From NCBI GenBank assembly GCA_963550915.1, contig CAUVEB010000006.1:26113-90112 (forward strand): a stretch of 64,000 bases of DNA, written 5' to 3'. The DNA is from Caviibacter sp963550915 (GTDB taxonomy: Bacteria; Fusobacteriota; Fusobacteriia; Fusobacteriales; Leptotrichiaceae). This document shows positions 8,248-17,369 of this stretch, piece after piece (the stretch's first letter is position 1; each line of letters begins with the position of its first letter). The notes beneath the pieces are model-generated. The model searched no databases, was not told the DNA's origin, and saw nothing but the letters and a program-made list of their open reading frames with translations. A program made the translations under genes and the position numbers.

Positions 8248-8319
8248 ATAATATTAATGTAAGTAAATATAATAAATTTTTAAAACCGTTCTAATTTTAA
8301 GTTAAGGAAGTGATACAGT

Positions 8320-9381
8320 TTGGCAAAAGTTAATGAAATTACAAGAGAAAGTTGGATTTTAAACACATTCCCTGAATGGGGTACTTGGATAAATGAAGAA
8401 ATTGAAGAAGAAGTTGTTGAAAAAAATAAGGTTGCTATGTGGTGGCTTGGAAATATGGGTACTTGGATAAAAACAGAACAAGATGCTAATATTTGTATAG
8501 ATTTATGGCTATCAAGTGGTAAAAGAACTAAAACAAACAAACTTATGAAAGAAAAACACCAACACCAAAGAGCAGTAGGGTGCGTAAAATTACAACCAAA
8601 TTTAAGAAACACACCTTGCTTAATAGATCCGTTTAAAATAAAGAAAATAGATGCGATACTTGCAACACATAGCCATAGTGATCATATTGATGTGAATGTT
8701 GCTGCAGCAATTACACAAAATTGTCCTGAAGCTAAATTCATAGGGCCTAAGAGCTGTTCTGATTTATGGATAAAATGGGGTGTTCCTGAAGATAGAATAA
8801 TCACAGTAAGACCTGGTGACGTTGTAAAAATAAAAGATATGGAAATAGTAATGTTAGAATCATTTGATAGAACAATGTTACTTACAGTATCAGAAGATGT
8901 TACACTAAAAGGTAATATGCCACCAGATATGGATGATATGGCAGTAAACTATCTTGTTAAAACTCCAGGTGGAAATATTTATCACGCAGGAGATTCACAT
9001 TATTCAAACTATTATGTAAAACACGCAAAAGATCATAAAGTTGACGTAGCACTTGTAGGATATGGTGAAAATCCAAGAGGTATGACTGACAAACTTACAG
9101 CATCAGATGTATTAAGAGTTGCTGAAAGCTTAAATACACAAGTAATAATACCTATACACCATGACATATGGACTAACTTCATGGCAGATCCAAAAGAAAT
9201 ACAAGTATTATGGAACATGAGAAAATATAGAATGAAATATACATTTAAACCATATATATGGCAACCAGGTGGTAAGTTCATATTCCCAGATAACAAAGAT
9301 GATATGGAATATATGTATCCACGTGGATTTGAAGATGCGTTTGAAATAGAACCAGATTTACCATTTATTCAAATATTATAA
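8320..9381 (+). CDS. ulaG: L-ascorbate-6-phosphate lactonase
   Basis: This metallo-beta-lactamase-fold hydrolase opens the lactone of L-ascorbate-6-phosphate to 3-keto-L-gulonate-6-phosphate in the cytosol. The N-terminus ITRESWILNTFPEWGTW closely resembles E. coli UlaG, and the metal-binding THSHSDHID motif is near residue 116. Later metal ligands appear in YHAGDSHYSN and IPIHHD. Length, 353 residues, equals the family. The start is TTG at 8320, preceded by AAGGAAG; no ATG precedes the conserved N-terminus. It heads the catabolic unit, with ulaE 9 bases downstream. Confidence 0.95.
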   Translation: MAKVNEITRESWILNTFPEWGTWINEEIEEEVVEKNKVAMWWLGNMGTWIKTEQDANICIDLWLSSGKRTKTNKLMKEKHQHQRAVGCVKLQPNLRNTPCLIDPFKIKKIDAILATHSHSDHIDVNVAAAITQNCPEAKFIGPKSCSDLWIKWGVPEDRIITVRPGDVVKIKDMEIVMLESFDRTMLLTVSEDVTLKGNMPPDMDDMAVNYLVKTPGGNIYHAGDSHYSNYYVKHAKDHKVDVALVGYGENPRGMTDKLTASDVLRVAESLNTQVIIPIHHDIWTNFMADPKEIQVLWNMRKYRMKYTFKPYIWQPGGKFIFPDNKDDMEYMYPRGFEDAFEIEPDLPFIQIL

Positions 9382-9390
9382 GGAAGTAAT

Positions 9391-10248
9391 ATGAGTAAGT
9401 ATGTATTAGGAGTATATGAAAAGGCAATGCCAAATACTCTTAGTTTTGAAGAAAAATTAAGATATGCAAAAGAAATAGGATATGACTATTTAGAAATAAG
9501 TATAGATGAAACACCTGAAAAATTAAGTAGACTTGATTGGGATAAGAAAACTCGTGATGAGTTAGTTAGTACCATGAAAAAAGTAGGATTACCTATAAGA
9601 AGTCTATGTTTATCAGGTCAAAGAAAATATCCTATGGGTAGTGAAAATGAAGAAATAAGAAAACAAAGCATGGAAATCATAGAAAAAGCAATTATACTTG
9701 CCGATGATTTAGGTGTTAGAATAATTCAACTTGCTGGATATGATGTATATTATGAAAAAGGTAATGATACAACAAGAGAACTTTTTATGAAAAACTTAAG
9801 AAAAGCAGTTGAAATTGCATCAAAACATGGAGTTATACTTGCTTTTGAAACTATGGAAACAAGCTTTATGGATACTGTAAAAAAAGCACATGAAGTAGTT
9901 GAAAAAATATCTTCACCATTTTTACAAATATATCCAGATTTAGGTAATATAAAAAATTCATCTTTAATATATAATCATGATGTGATAGATGATATAAAAG
10001 ATGGTAAAAATCATATAGTTGCAGTTCATATAAAAGAAAGTATAGTAGGGCACTATAGAGAAATACCGTTTTTAACAGGACATGTTAACTTTAAAGAATG
10101 TTTAACTCAGTTATGGAAACAAGGAGTAAGAAGATATGTAACTGAATTATGGTATGTTGGAGCAGAGGATTTTACTCTTGATTTAAAGTTTGCAGTAAAA
10201 ACATTTAGAACTATGCTTGATGAAATAGAAGGTGAATTAAATTGTTAG
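9391..10248 (+). CDS. ulaE: L-xylulose-5-phosphate 3-epimerase
   Basis: This TIM-barrel (AP-endonuclease 2-like) epimerase converts L-xylulose-5-phosphate to L-ribulose-5-phosphate in ascorbate catabolism. The 285 residues start MSKYVLGVYEKAMP, and carry the family stretch IRSLCLSGQRKYPMGS near residue 70. Metal-site regions follow: LAFETMET (about 151), IYPDLGNI (about 180) and VAVHIKES (about 210). AGGAAG precedes the ATG. The stop overlaps the ulaF start region by 7 bases, so the two are translationally coupled. Confidence 0.93.
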   Translation: MSKYVLGVYEKAMPNTLSFEEKLRYAKEIGYDYLEISIDETPEKLSRLDWDKKTRDELVSTMKKVGLPIRSLCLSGQRKYPMGSENEEIRKQSMEIIEKAIILADDLGVRIIQLAGYDVYYEKGNDTTRELFMKNLRKAVEIASKHGVILAFETMETSFMDTVKKAHEVVEKISSPFLQIYPDLGNIKNSSLIYNHDVIDDIKDGKNHIVAVHIKESIVGHYREIPFLTGHVNFKECLTQLWKQGVRRYVTELWYVGAEDFTLDLKFAVKTFRTMLDEIEGELNC

Positions 10249-10946
10249 AAGATTTAAAGAAAAAAGTATATGAAGCAAACATGGATTTACCAAGATATAA
10301 TCTTGTTAAATTCACTTGGGGTAATGTTTCACAAATAGACAGAGAAAGTGGGCTATTCGTGATAAAACCAAGTGGTGTTGATTATGATAAATTAACATAT
10401 GAAGATATGGTTGTAGTTGATCTTGAGGGTAATATTATAGAGGGGAAATATAAGCCATCATCAGATACTCCAACACATATTGAGCTATATAAAGCATTTC
10501 CAAAAATTGGTGGAATAGTTCATACTCATTCAACTTGGGCAACTAGTTTTGCACAAGCAGGTCGTGATATTCCATGTTATGGTACAACACATGCAGACAG
10601 CATATATGGTAGCGTTCCTTGTAGTAGAAATCTTACAAAAGAAGAAATTGACAATGGATATGAAAAAAATACAGGTACTGTTATAATAGAAACTTTTAAA
10701 GATAGAGATTATATGGCAACACCAACTGTTTTATGTAGAAATCATGGTTCATTTGCATGGGGAGAAAATGCAAAAAAAGCTGTATATAATGCAGTAGTTT
10801 TAGAAGAAGTTGCAAAAATGGCACTACTTACTGAACTTATAAACAAAGATGTAAATGTTGCACCACAAATAATACAAGATAAACACTATTATAGAAAGCA
10901 TGGTAAAAATGCTTACTATGGTAATAAAATAGAAGATAATGATTAA
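10242..10946 (+). CDS. ulaF: L-ribulose-5-phosphate 4-epimerase
   Basis: This class II aldolase-fold, metal-dependent epimerase converts L-ribulose-5-phosphate to D-xylulose-5-phosphate, linking the pathway to the pentose phosphates. The 234 residues show the fold's motifs: KFTWGNVSQID near 22, KPSGVDYDKL near 42, the metal pair HTHSTWATSFAQ near 94, and the later VLCRNHGSFAWG around 165. The start is TTG at 10242, within the end of ulaE, with AGGTG upstream. A terminator follows at 10969. UlaF and AraD are close homologues; the ula context favours UlaF. Confidence 0.93.
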   Translation: MLEDLKKKVYEANMDLPRYNLVKFTWGNVSQIDRESGLFVIKPSGVDYDKLTYEDMVVVDLEGNIIEGKYKPSSDTPTHIELYKAFPKIGGIVHTHSTWATSFAQAGRDIPCYGTTHADSIYGSVPCSRNLTKEEIDNGYEKNTGTVIIETFKDRDYMATPTVLCRNHGSFAWGENAKKAVYNAVVLEEVAKMALLTELINKDVNVAPQIIQDKHYYRKHGKNAYYGNKIEDND

Positions 10947-10968
10947 AATTTTTTACACACTTTTCCTT

Positions 10969-10991
10969 AGTTCCCGAAAGGGAACTTTTTT
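10969..10991 (+). terminator. Terminator after ulaF
   Basis: AGTTCCC, a GAAA tetraloop and GGGAACT, followed by six T: a compact, convincing rho-independent terminator. Confidence 0.93.
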
Positions 10992-10993
10992 AT

Positions 10994-11022
10994 TTGACAA
11001 ATGTTAAAAGTAAATGTATATT
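10994..11022 (+). promoter_or_regulatory. Promoter of the cysteine desulfurase-HAD-dnaE unit
   Basis: TTGACA (10994-10999), exactly 17 bases, TATATT (11017-11022), directly after the ulaF terminator. Confidence 0.85.
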
Positions 11023-11050
11023 AGAATAAAGAAAATAATTAGGAGTAAAA

Positions 11051-12169
11051 ATGAAAAATATATACTTTGATAATGCTGCTTCTACAAAAATGAGAGAAGA
11101 AGTCATAGATTTTCTATGTGATAGCTATAAAAATACATATGCAAATCCATCAGCAGTACATACATATGGTAGAAATTCAAGGGCATTACTTGAAAATGCA
11201 AGAAAGGATATTGCAAATTTATTAAATATTAAACAAAGTGATTTAATTTTTACATCTGGAGCAACAGAATCAAATAATATGGCAATAAGAGGAGTGCTAA
11301 CAAGAACAAATAAAAAAGAAATAATATGTTCTAGTATAGAGCATTCTAGTATATTAAAAGTCTTTGAGCATTTAAAAGAAAATGGATATACAGTAAAATA
11401 TATTAAAGTAAAAGAAAATGGTAAAATAGATATAGAACATCTAAAAACTTTAATAACAGAAAACACAGCCCTTATAACAGTAATGGCAGTTAATAATGAA
11501 ACTGGAGTTATACAACCGATAGAACAAATTGCTGATATTATAAAAGGTAAAAATATACATTTTCATGTAGATGCAGTACAACTAGTTGGTAAAAAGATTT
11601 TTAATCCTTATGATTTAGGTATAGATAGTTTTAGTGCTTCTGCACATAAATTTCACGGGCCTAAAGGAGTTGGCTTTTTATATATCAAAGATAATATTGA
11701 AATAGGGAAAATAAGCTTTGGTGGAAGTCAAGAAAGAAATAAAAGATCAGGAACTGAAAATCTAAACAGTATACTTGCAAGTAGTCTTGCACTTAAAATA
11801 GCGGTTGAAAATCTTAGTAAAGAGCAAGAACACTTGAAAAGCTTAATATCATATTTAGAAGATGAAGTTGAAAAATGTGACTATTTAAAAATAAATGGAG
11901 AAGATAGAATAAATAGTATAGTAAGCATACAAGTTAAAGGTCAAAATATACAATTCTTACTACCTATGTTAGATATGAAAGGTATATATGTGAGTGGAGG
12001 CTCTGCTTGCATGTCTGGAAGTGTTTTAGCATCTCCTACATTAATTAATATGGGACTTAGTGAAGAGCAAGCACTTTCATCAATAAGAGTTAGTTTTAGT
12101 ATATATAATACAGTTGATGAAGTAAAATATTTTATAGAATGTTTAAAAAACATATGTAAAGGAGAATAA
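11051..12169 (+). CDS. Cysteine desulfurase (NifS/IscS family)
   Basis: This PLP enzyme removes sulfur from cysteine for Fe-S cluster or thio-nucleoside synthesis. The 372 residues begin IYFDNAASTKMR. They include the cofactor-contact motif SGATESNNMAI near 75, HVDAVQLVGK near 175, the Schiff-base lysine in SASAHKFHGPKG near 200, and the persulfide cysteine loop SGGSACMSGS near 322. No IscU, IscR or tRNA thiolase lies beside it. It is followed after one base by a HAD phosphatase and then dnaE, so its sulfur acceptor cannot be told from context. Family identity is clear; the IscS versus NifS subtype is left open. Confidence 0.9.
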   Translation: MKNIYFDNAASTKMREEVIDFLCDSYKNTYANPSAVHTYGRNSRALLENARKDIANLLNIKQSDLIFTSGATESNNMAIRGVLTRTNKKEIICSSIEHSSILKVFEHLKENGYTVKYIKVKENGKIDIEHLKTLITENTALITVMAVNNETGVIQPIEQIADIIKGKNIHFHVDAVQLVGKKIFNPYDLGIDSFSASAHKFHGPKGVGFLYIKDNIEIGKISFGGSQERNKRSGTENLNSILASSLALKIAVENLSKEQEHLKSLISYLEDEVEKCDYLKINGEDRINSIVSIQVKGQNIQFLLPMLDMKGIYVSGGSACMSGSVLASPTLINMGLSEEQALSSIRVSFSIYNTVDEVKYFIECLKNICKGE

Positions 12170-12170
12170 A

Positions 12171-12974
12171 TTGAGTATAAAAAGTATTTTTTTTGATATT
12201 GACGATACAATTTTACAAAATAATGACAATAACACAATTGACAAAGAACTTATAACTAGAATTAAAGAGCTTCAAGATATGGGGATTAAAGTTCATATAG
12301 CAACAGGAAGAGGCTATGTTTCTACAATACCTGTTGCAAAAAAATTAGGACTTAAAGATGAGTTAGTTATATATAACGGAGCAATGGTTACAGATTTAGA
12401 AGGTAATATACTACATAGTGAATTAGTTGATAAAAATATATTTACTGAACTTATAAAAATATCAAGAGAACAAAATATACATTTAAACTTATACTATAAT
12501 GATACTATATATGTTGAAAATTATAACGAGTATATAAAAGACTACATGACTAAAACACTTCAAAAATTGGTTGTTAATAGTTTTGATGAATATAACTTTG
12601 AACATTCAATAAAATGTCTATTTATATCTGAATCAGAAATATTAGATAAGCTTAAAATATATATTGAAAGCAAAATAAAAGATATATACATTGTTAAATC
12701 AACTCCAAAATATCTAGAGATATTAAGTAAAAATTCAAATAAAGCTAGTGGAGTTAAATATCTTTTAAATAAATATGGTATAGACAAAGAAAATGCTATG
12801 GCATTTGGAGATCAAAATAATGACTATGATATGTTAAAATATGTAAAATATGGATATATCATGGGAAATGCAAAAGATGAACTTAAAGATAAATTTTCAG
12901 ATGATAGAGTAGCATTACATACAAAAGATAGTGGTGTACTTAAAAAAATAGATGAAATAATTTTTAATAAATAA
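12171..12974 (+). CDS. HAD-superfamily Cof-type sugar phosphatase
   Basis: A cytosolic phosphatase of 267 residues. HAD motif I FFDIDDTIL is at the N-terminus, motif II is in VHIATGRG near 42, a Cof-type C2 cap lies between about 85 and 190, and motif IV is AFGDQNNDYDML near 205. The usual substrates of the family are sugar phosphates or flavin/pyridoxal phosphates, so the specificity is unknown. The start is TTG at 12171, one base after the desulfurase stop, with AAAGGAG in front. That spacing implies one mRNA with the desulfurase and dnaE. Confidence 0.85.
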   Translation: MSIKSIFFDIDDTILQNNDNNTIDKELITRIKELQDMGIKVHIATGRGYVSTIPVAKKLGLKDELVIYNGAMVTDLEGNILHSELVDKNIFTELIKISREQNIHLNLYYNDTIYVENYNEYIKDYMTKTLQKLVVNSFDEYNFEHSIKCLFISESEILDKLKIYIESKIKDIYIVKSTPKYLEILSKNSNKASGVKYLLNKYGIDKENAMAFGDQNNDYDMLKYVKYGYIMGNAKDELKDKFSDDRVALHTKDSGVLKKIDEIIFNK

Positions 12975-12987
12975 AATAGGTGATTAT

Positions 12988-15900
12988 GTGGAATTTATAA
13001 ATTTAAAACTCCATACAGATTATAGTCTGCTTGAAGGAGTTGGAACAGTAGAAAAGTATGTAGAAAAAGCAAAACAACAAAATGCTAAATATTTAGGTGT
13101 AACAGATACTTCAATGTTTTCTGCTATCAAATTTTATAATTCTTGTAAAAAAAATAATATAACACCTATACTAGGACTTGAACTATTTACATATGGGTAT
13201 TTTATACAAGGAGAACATGCATTAACCGTTTATGGTATAGGATATGAAGGGTATAAGGAACTTGTAAGACTTAGTACAGTTTCTTATTCAAGATATGTAA
13301 GCACAAGACCAATAATTGATATACAGGATATAAAGAAAAATAATGATAAATTAGTTGTAATTGCAGGTGGAATAAACTCGGAGCTTTTAAAAGCTATAAC
13401 TGAAATGGAGTTTGACTTTGCAAGAAAGATTCTAAAAAATTTAAAAGAAACTTTTAAAAATCTGTATATAGAAATCCCTGCTTTTAAGTTAAATAAAAGG
13501 GAAATAGAACAATATATAAGACTAATTACAGAAATGAATGTAGAGTATGTAATTACAAATGATGTATATTATGTAGAAAAAGATGATTCTTATCTTCAAG
13601 TAATAGTAAGTGCAATAAAAGAAAATGTTCCTATACAAAAAGTAAAAAATGCATATAAATATGATGATCTATATCTTAAAAACATAGATACTATAAAACA
13701 AGATTTAGAAATTTTAGATGAAGAAATGTTTAATATTGGTATTTTAAATGCCGAAAAAATTGCTAGTATGTGTAGCTTTGAAATACCTAAAAATGAATTT
13801 AAATTTCCTAAATTAGAATTAGAAATAAGTGAAAAAGAATATTTAAGAGAGCTTGTAATTAAAGGTCTTAATAAAAAATATGAAAATATAACAGAAGAGA
13901 TAAAACAAAGATTTGAATATGAGCTTGATGTAATTGATAATATGGGCTTTAATGGATATTTTCTAGTAGTAGCTGATATAGTAAAATATGCAAATGACAA
14001 TGATATTCTAATAGGACCTGGAAGAGGTTCAGCATCAGGAAGTATAGTAGCTTATGCACTTGACATAACTAAGGTTGATCCGATAAAGTATGATTTAATT
14101 TTTGAACGTTTTTTAAATATCGGAAGAAAATCAATGCCTGATATAGATATAGATTTTGAGCCAAGTAGAAGAGATGAAGTAGTACAATATATTATGAGAA
14201 AATATAAAAAAGAATATGTATCAAATATAATAGTATTTTCAAGACTTCAAGAAAAACAATTACAAAAAGATCTAGAAAGAGTTTTAGATAAAAATAGAAA
14301 TTTAATACCATATGCATTAAAAAAACTTGAAGGTAATGTAAGACATAGCTCTATTCACCCATCTGGAGTAGTTATATCAAAATATCCACTTATTGAAGAA
14401 GTTCCAACATATAAAGATGATAAGCTAAATATTAATGTTACACAATATCAAATGGAAGAGCTTGAAGATTTAGGCTTACTTAAAATAGATATTTTAGCAC
14501 TTAAAAACTTAGAAATAATAAAGCAGACTATAAATAAAGTTGGTATAAAACTAAAAGATATAGATTTAGAAGATAAAAAAACTTTTAATACTTTTAATAG
14601 TGGTAATACACTTGGAGTATTTCAGGCAGAATCTCAAGGTATGGTAGACCTTATAACTAAATTTAAGGTTGAAAGTTTTTTAGATATATCAGCAATATTA
14701 GCTCTATATAGACCAGGTCCACTAAATAGTGGAATGACATATGAGGCTATAAAAAGAAAACACAGTGATAATATAGAATATATTTTTAGTGAGATTGAAA
14801 GCATTCTTAAAGAAACATATGGGATAATAGTATATCAAGAACAAATAATGAAAATTGCAAGTATTATTGCAGGTTATACTTTACTTGAAGCTGATGAATT
14901 AAGAAAAGCTATAAGTAAGAAGAAAATTGATATTTTAAAATTACATAAAGATAGTTTTATTAAAAAAGCAGTAGAAAGAGGATATGATGAGAATAAAGTT
15001 CAAAAACTATATTCTCAAATTGAAAGTTTTGGAGGTTATGGATTTAATAAATCACATACTATACCTTATTCTATGCTGTGCTATTATACTGCGTATCTTA
15101 AAACAAATTATACTTTAGAATATATGTGTTCACTTTTAAATAATGATATAAACGATTACTCAAAATTAAAAAAATATGTAATAGAATTGAAAAAGTATAA
15201 ATATGAAATTGAAAGACCAAGTATAAATAAATCAGATGCTTATTTTAGTATAAAAGATGATAAAATCATATATGCCCTATATTCAATAAAAGGTATAAGT
15301 GAAAATATAGCAAAATCAATAGTTGATGAAAGAGAAATTAATGGTAAATATACAAATATTGATGATTTTTGTTATAGAATGATTAAATATGATTTAACTA
15401 AAAAACATATAGAAGCACTTGCAAATGCAGGAGTATTTGATGAATTTTTAATTACAAGAAGAGAAGTAAATGAAAATAGTGAAGAAATATATAATATATG
15501 TAAAAAGAATTATGAAAATTCAAGTAATGTTGGAAGAAGTCTGTTTTTAGTAAATCCTAATGAAATATTTAGTTATAATCAAAAAAATATGGCTGAGTAT
15601 ACTGAAAGTGAATTAATAGCTAAAGAAATAGATGGTATAGGTTTATTACTTTCAATTGATTTAACTAAAAAAGTTAACGAATTATTAAAAGTTATTAACT
15701 TGCCGGATAATATAGGTGTTGGAGTTGTTTTAGCGTATGAAGTAGTTTTAACACGTAAAAGAGAAAAAATGGTGAAAATAAGTATAGATGAAAATGGAAG
15801 TGTACAAAAGTACGTTATATTCTCTAGCTTATACAATAAAATATCAGAGAAAGTTTTTAAAAATAAGGTATGCATATTTGAAAAAGATGAAAATATAATA

Positions 15901-16179
15901 AGGGATATAGAATATTTTGAAAATATATATAAATTTAAAGATGTAAGCCTTAATATTTTAATAGATAAACTTAGTGAAGAGCAAAAAATAGAATTAAAAA
16001 AACAATTTAATGAAGGTGGTTTTGCAAAGATAAATTTCTATGAAAATAGACAAAGGCTAAAAAATAAGCATGATATTTATTGTAAAATAACAAATGAGTT
16101 TATAAAAAATATAGCCAGAATTATAGATTGTAAAAATATTAGGGTTAATATAAGAAGTATGAGAAGAATAACAAAATAA
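12988..16179 (+). CDS. dnaE: DNA polymerase III alpha subunit
   Basis: The replicative polymerase, 1063 residues. The PHP domain begins at once (LKLHTDYSLLEGVGT). The catalytic aspartates are in MPDIDIDFEPSRRDEV, about residues 385-400. The GPGRGSASGS palm motif lies just before, and the fingers segment GGYGFNKSHTIPYS is near 683. A helix-hairpin-helix region follows and a divergent C-terminal OB/tau-binding part from about 880. The start is GTG at 12988 with AGGTGA upstream; the ATG two bases earlier is out of frame. The length is slightly below many DnaE proteins (about 1100-1160). It is not the PolC type, since no internal exonuclease domain is seen. Confidence 0.95.
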   Translation: MEFINLKLHTDYSLLEGVGTVEKYVEKAKQQNAKYLGVTDTSMFSAIKFYNSCKKNNITPILGLELFTYGYFIQGEHALTVYGIGYEGYKELVRLSTVSYSRYVSTRPIIDIQDIKKNNDKLVVIAGGINSELLKAITEMEFDFARKILKNLKETFKNLYIEIPAFKLNKREIEQYIRLITEMNVEYVITNDVYYVEKDDSYLQVIVSAIKENVPIQKVKNAYKYDDLYLKNIDTIKQDLEILDEEMFNIGILNAEKIASMCSFEIPKNEFKFPKLELEISEKEYLRELVIKGLNKKYENITEEIKQRFEYELDVIDNMGFNGYFLVVADIVKYANDNDILIGPGRGSASGSIVAYALDITKVDPIKYDLIFERFLNIGRKSMPDIDIDFEPSRRDEVVQYIMRKYKKEYVSNIIVFSRLQEKQLQKDLERVLDKNRNLIPYALKKLEGNVRHSSIHPSGVVISKYPLIEEVPTYKDDKLNINVTQYQMEELEDLGLLKIDILALKNLEIIKQTINKVGIKLKDIDLEDKKTFNTFNSGNTLGVFQAESQGMVDLITKFKVESFLDISAILALYRPGPLNSGMTYEAIKRKHSDNIEYIFSEIESILKETYGIIVYQEQIMKIASIIAGYTLLEADELRKAISKKKIDILKLHKDSFIKKAVERGYDENKVQKLYSQIESFGGYGFNKSHTIPYSMLCYYTAYLKTNYTLEYMCSLLNNDINDYSKLKKYVIELKKYKYEIERPSINKSDAYFSIKDDKIIYALYSIKGISENIAKSIVDEREINGKYTNIDDFCYRMIKYDLTKKHIEALANAGVFDEFLITRREVNENSEEIYNICKKNYENSSNVGRSLFLVNPNEIFSYNQKNMAEYTESELIAKEIDGIGLLLSIDLTKKVNELLKVINLPDNIGVGVVLAYEVVLTRKREKMVKISIDENGSVQKYVIFSSLYNKISEKVFKNKVCIFEKDENIIRDIEYFENIYKFKDVSLNILIDKLSEEQKIELKKQFNEGGFAKINFYENRQRLKNKHDIYCKITNEFIKNIARIIDCKNIRVNIRSMRRITK

Positions 16180-16182
16180 ATG

Positions 16183-16220
16183 AAAAACTCGTAATCAAAA
16201 TTTGATTATGAGTTTTTTTT
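16183..16220 (+). terminator. Terminator after dnaE
   Basis: AAAAACTCGTAATCAAAA pairs with TTTGATTATGAGTTTT (one G-T pair), running into eight T. Confidence 0.9.
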
Positions 16221-16240
16221 AAATAATTTTTTTATATATA

Positions 16241-16269
16241 ATTGAAATTTAAACAAGTTTCAATTGAAA
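16241..16269 (+). repeat. Operator-like direct repeats (ATTGAAA) before the activating enzyme gene
   Basis: ATTGAAA at 16241-16247 and again inside CAATTGAAA at 16261-16269, with the GAAA cores 22 bases apart (two helical turns). An inverted TTTCAAT (16258-16264) also pairs with the first copy. The second copy coincides with the -35 box. Likely sites for the DeoR-type regulator encoded at 19581. Confidence 0.55.
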
Positions 16270-16292
16270 ACAAAAAATAGTTATGATATACT
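16264..16292 (+). promoter_or_regulatory. Promoter of the glycyl-radical activating enzyme gene
   Basis: TTGAAA (16264-16269), 17 bases, TATACT (16287-16292). The -35 is embedded in the CAATTGAAA repeat, so a bound repressor would block it. Confidence 0.75.
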
Positions 16293-16320
16293 GAAATTAA
16301 TAAAAAAGGAGTGATCTTAT

Positions 16321-17247
16321 ATGAAAAAAGCTAGGATATTTAATTTGCAAAAATTTAGTCTACATGATGGTCCGGGGATAAGAACGGTAGTCTTTTTCAA
16401 AGGTTGTCCTCTAAAATGTCCATGGTGTTCTAACCCTGAATCTCAAAGTCGTGATATTCAGATTGTTTGGAGTGATAAAAAATGTAATTTTTGTGAAGAT
16501 TGTGGCATAACTGAATTAGATTGGATTAGTAGAGATGGCAAAAAGTTGATTAAAGATGATAGAGGCAATTATATTAATATGAAGAAAATTAGCCAAGAAG
16601 AAGCTGAAATTCTTAAAAAAAATTGTAAAACAGGATCGCTTAAATATGAAGGTTATGATAAAACTGTAGAAGAAATAATGGCTGAAATACTAAAAGATAA
16701 ACCTTTTTATGAACAGTCTGGAGGTGGAGTAACTGTTTCTGGTGGGGAAGTGCTTACTCAATCTGATATAGCAATAGAAATTATGAAAATGTGCAAAAAA
16801 GAGGGTATACATACTGCTGCAGAAACAACATGCTATGCCCCACATGAAAAATTTAAAAATTTTGTTGAATATCTAGATCTTTTGCTTTGTGATGTTAAAC
16901 ATTGGGATAATGAAAAAGCGAAAAAAATTATGGGAGTGCCGCTAGATACTATTAAAAAAAATATTAAATATGCTATAGGTCTCGAAAAATTAGAGGTGAT
17001 ATGCAGAGTTCCTGTAATACCTAAATTTAACTATACATTAAATGATGCTAAAAAAATATGTGAGTTATTGTTAGAGTTAGGAGCAACTAAGGTGGAACTG
17101 TTACCGTATCATAATTATGGAGAAAACAAGTATAAGTTGCTTAATATTCCTTATGAATACGAGGATGTAGAGCAACTTCATAAAGATGATAAAGGTTTTG
17201 TAGAGTATAAGAAAGTTTTTGAAAATTATGGCTTTAATGTAAGATGA
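16321..17247 (+). CDS. Glycyl-radical enzyme activating enzyme (PflA/PflC-like radical SAM)
   Basis: A radical SAM enzyme of 308 residues that installs the glycyl radical on its partner, presumably the enzyme at 20346. The core cluster motif is Cys29-X3-Cys33-X2-Cys36 (KGCPLKCPWCSNPE). It is preceded by the family motif FSLHDGPGIRTVVFFKGCP and followed by VSGGEVLTQ near 139. Non-PflA members usually carry a ferredoxin-like insert with eight cysteines. Here only Cys55, Cys58, Cys61 and Cys102 are visible, enough for one auxiliary cluster. It has its own promoter overlapping an operator repeat, a GGAG ribosome site, and is separated from its partner by the PTS and regulator genes. Confidence 0.9.
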   Translation: MKKARIFNLQKFSLHDGPGIRTVVFFKGCPLKCPWCSNPESQSRDIQIVWSDKKCNFCEDCGITELDWISRDGKKLIKDDRGNYINMKKISQEEAEILKKNCKTGSLKYEGYDKTVEEIMAEILKDKPFYEQSGGGVTVSGGEVLTQSDIAIEIMKMCKKEGIHTAAETTCYAPHEKFKNFVEYLDLLLCDVKHWDNEKAKKIMGVPLDTIKKNIKYAIGLEKLEVICRVPVIPKFNYTLNDAKKICELLLELGATKVELLPYHNYGENKYKLLNIPYEYEDVEQLHKDDKGFVEYKKVFENYGFNVR

Positions 17248-17259
17248 TCAATTTTTTTT

Positions 17260-17306
17260 GAAATTTAAAATCTTACAATTGAAATCTAATATATTGACAA
17301 TTGAAA
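17260..17306 (+). repeat. Three phased ATTGAAA-type repeats before the PTS gene
   Basis: GAAA cores at 17260-17263, 17281-17284 and 17303-17306 are 21 and 22 bases apart. The last two are the identical nonamer CAATTGAAA (17276-17284 and 17298-17306), and the last overlaps the -35 box. The first is a weaker TTTGAAA version. Confidence 0.6.
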
Positions 17307-17321
17307 TTTTAGAGGTATACT
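17294..17321 (+). promoter_or_regulatory. Promoter of the PTS IICBA gene
   Basis: Perfect TTGACA (17294-17299), 16 bases, TATACT (17316-17321). Confidence 0.8.
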
Positions 17322-17369
17322 GTAAATAGAAAGAGAAAAAAATAACAATCTATTTAAGGGGGATTTTCT

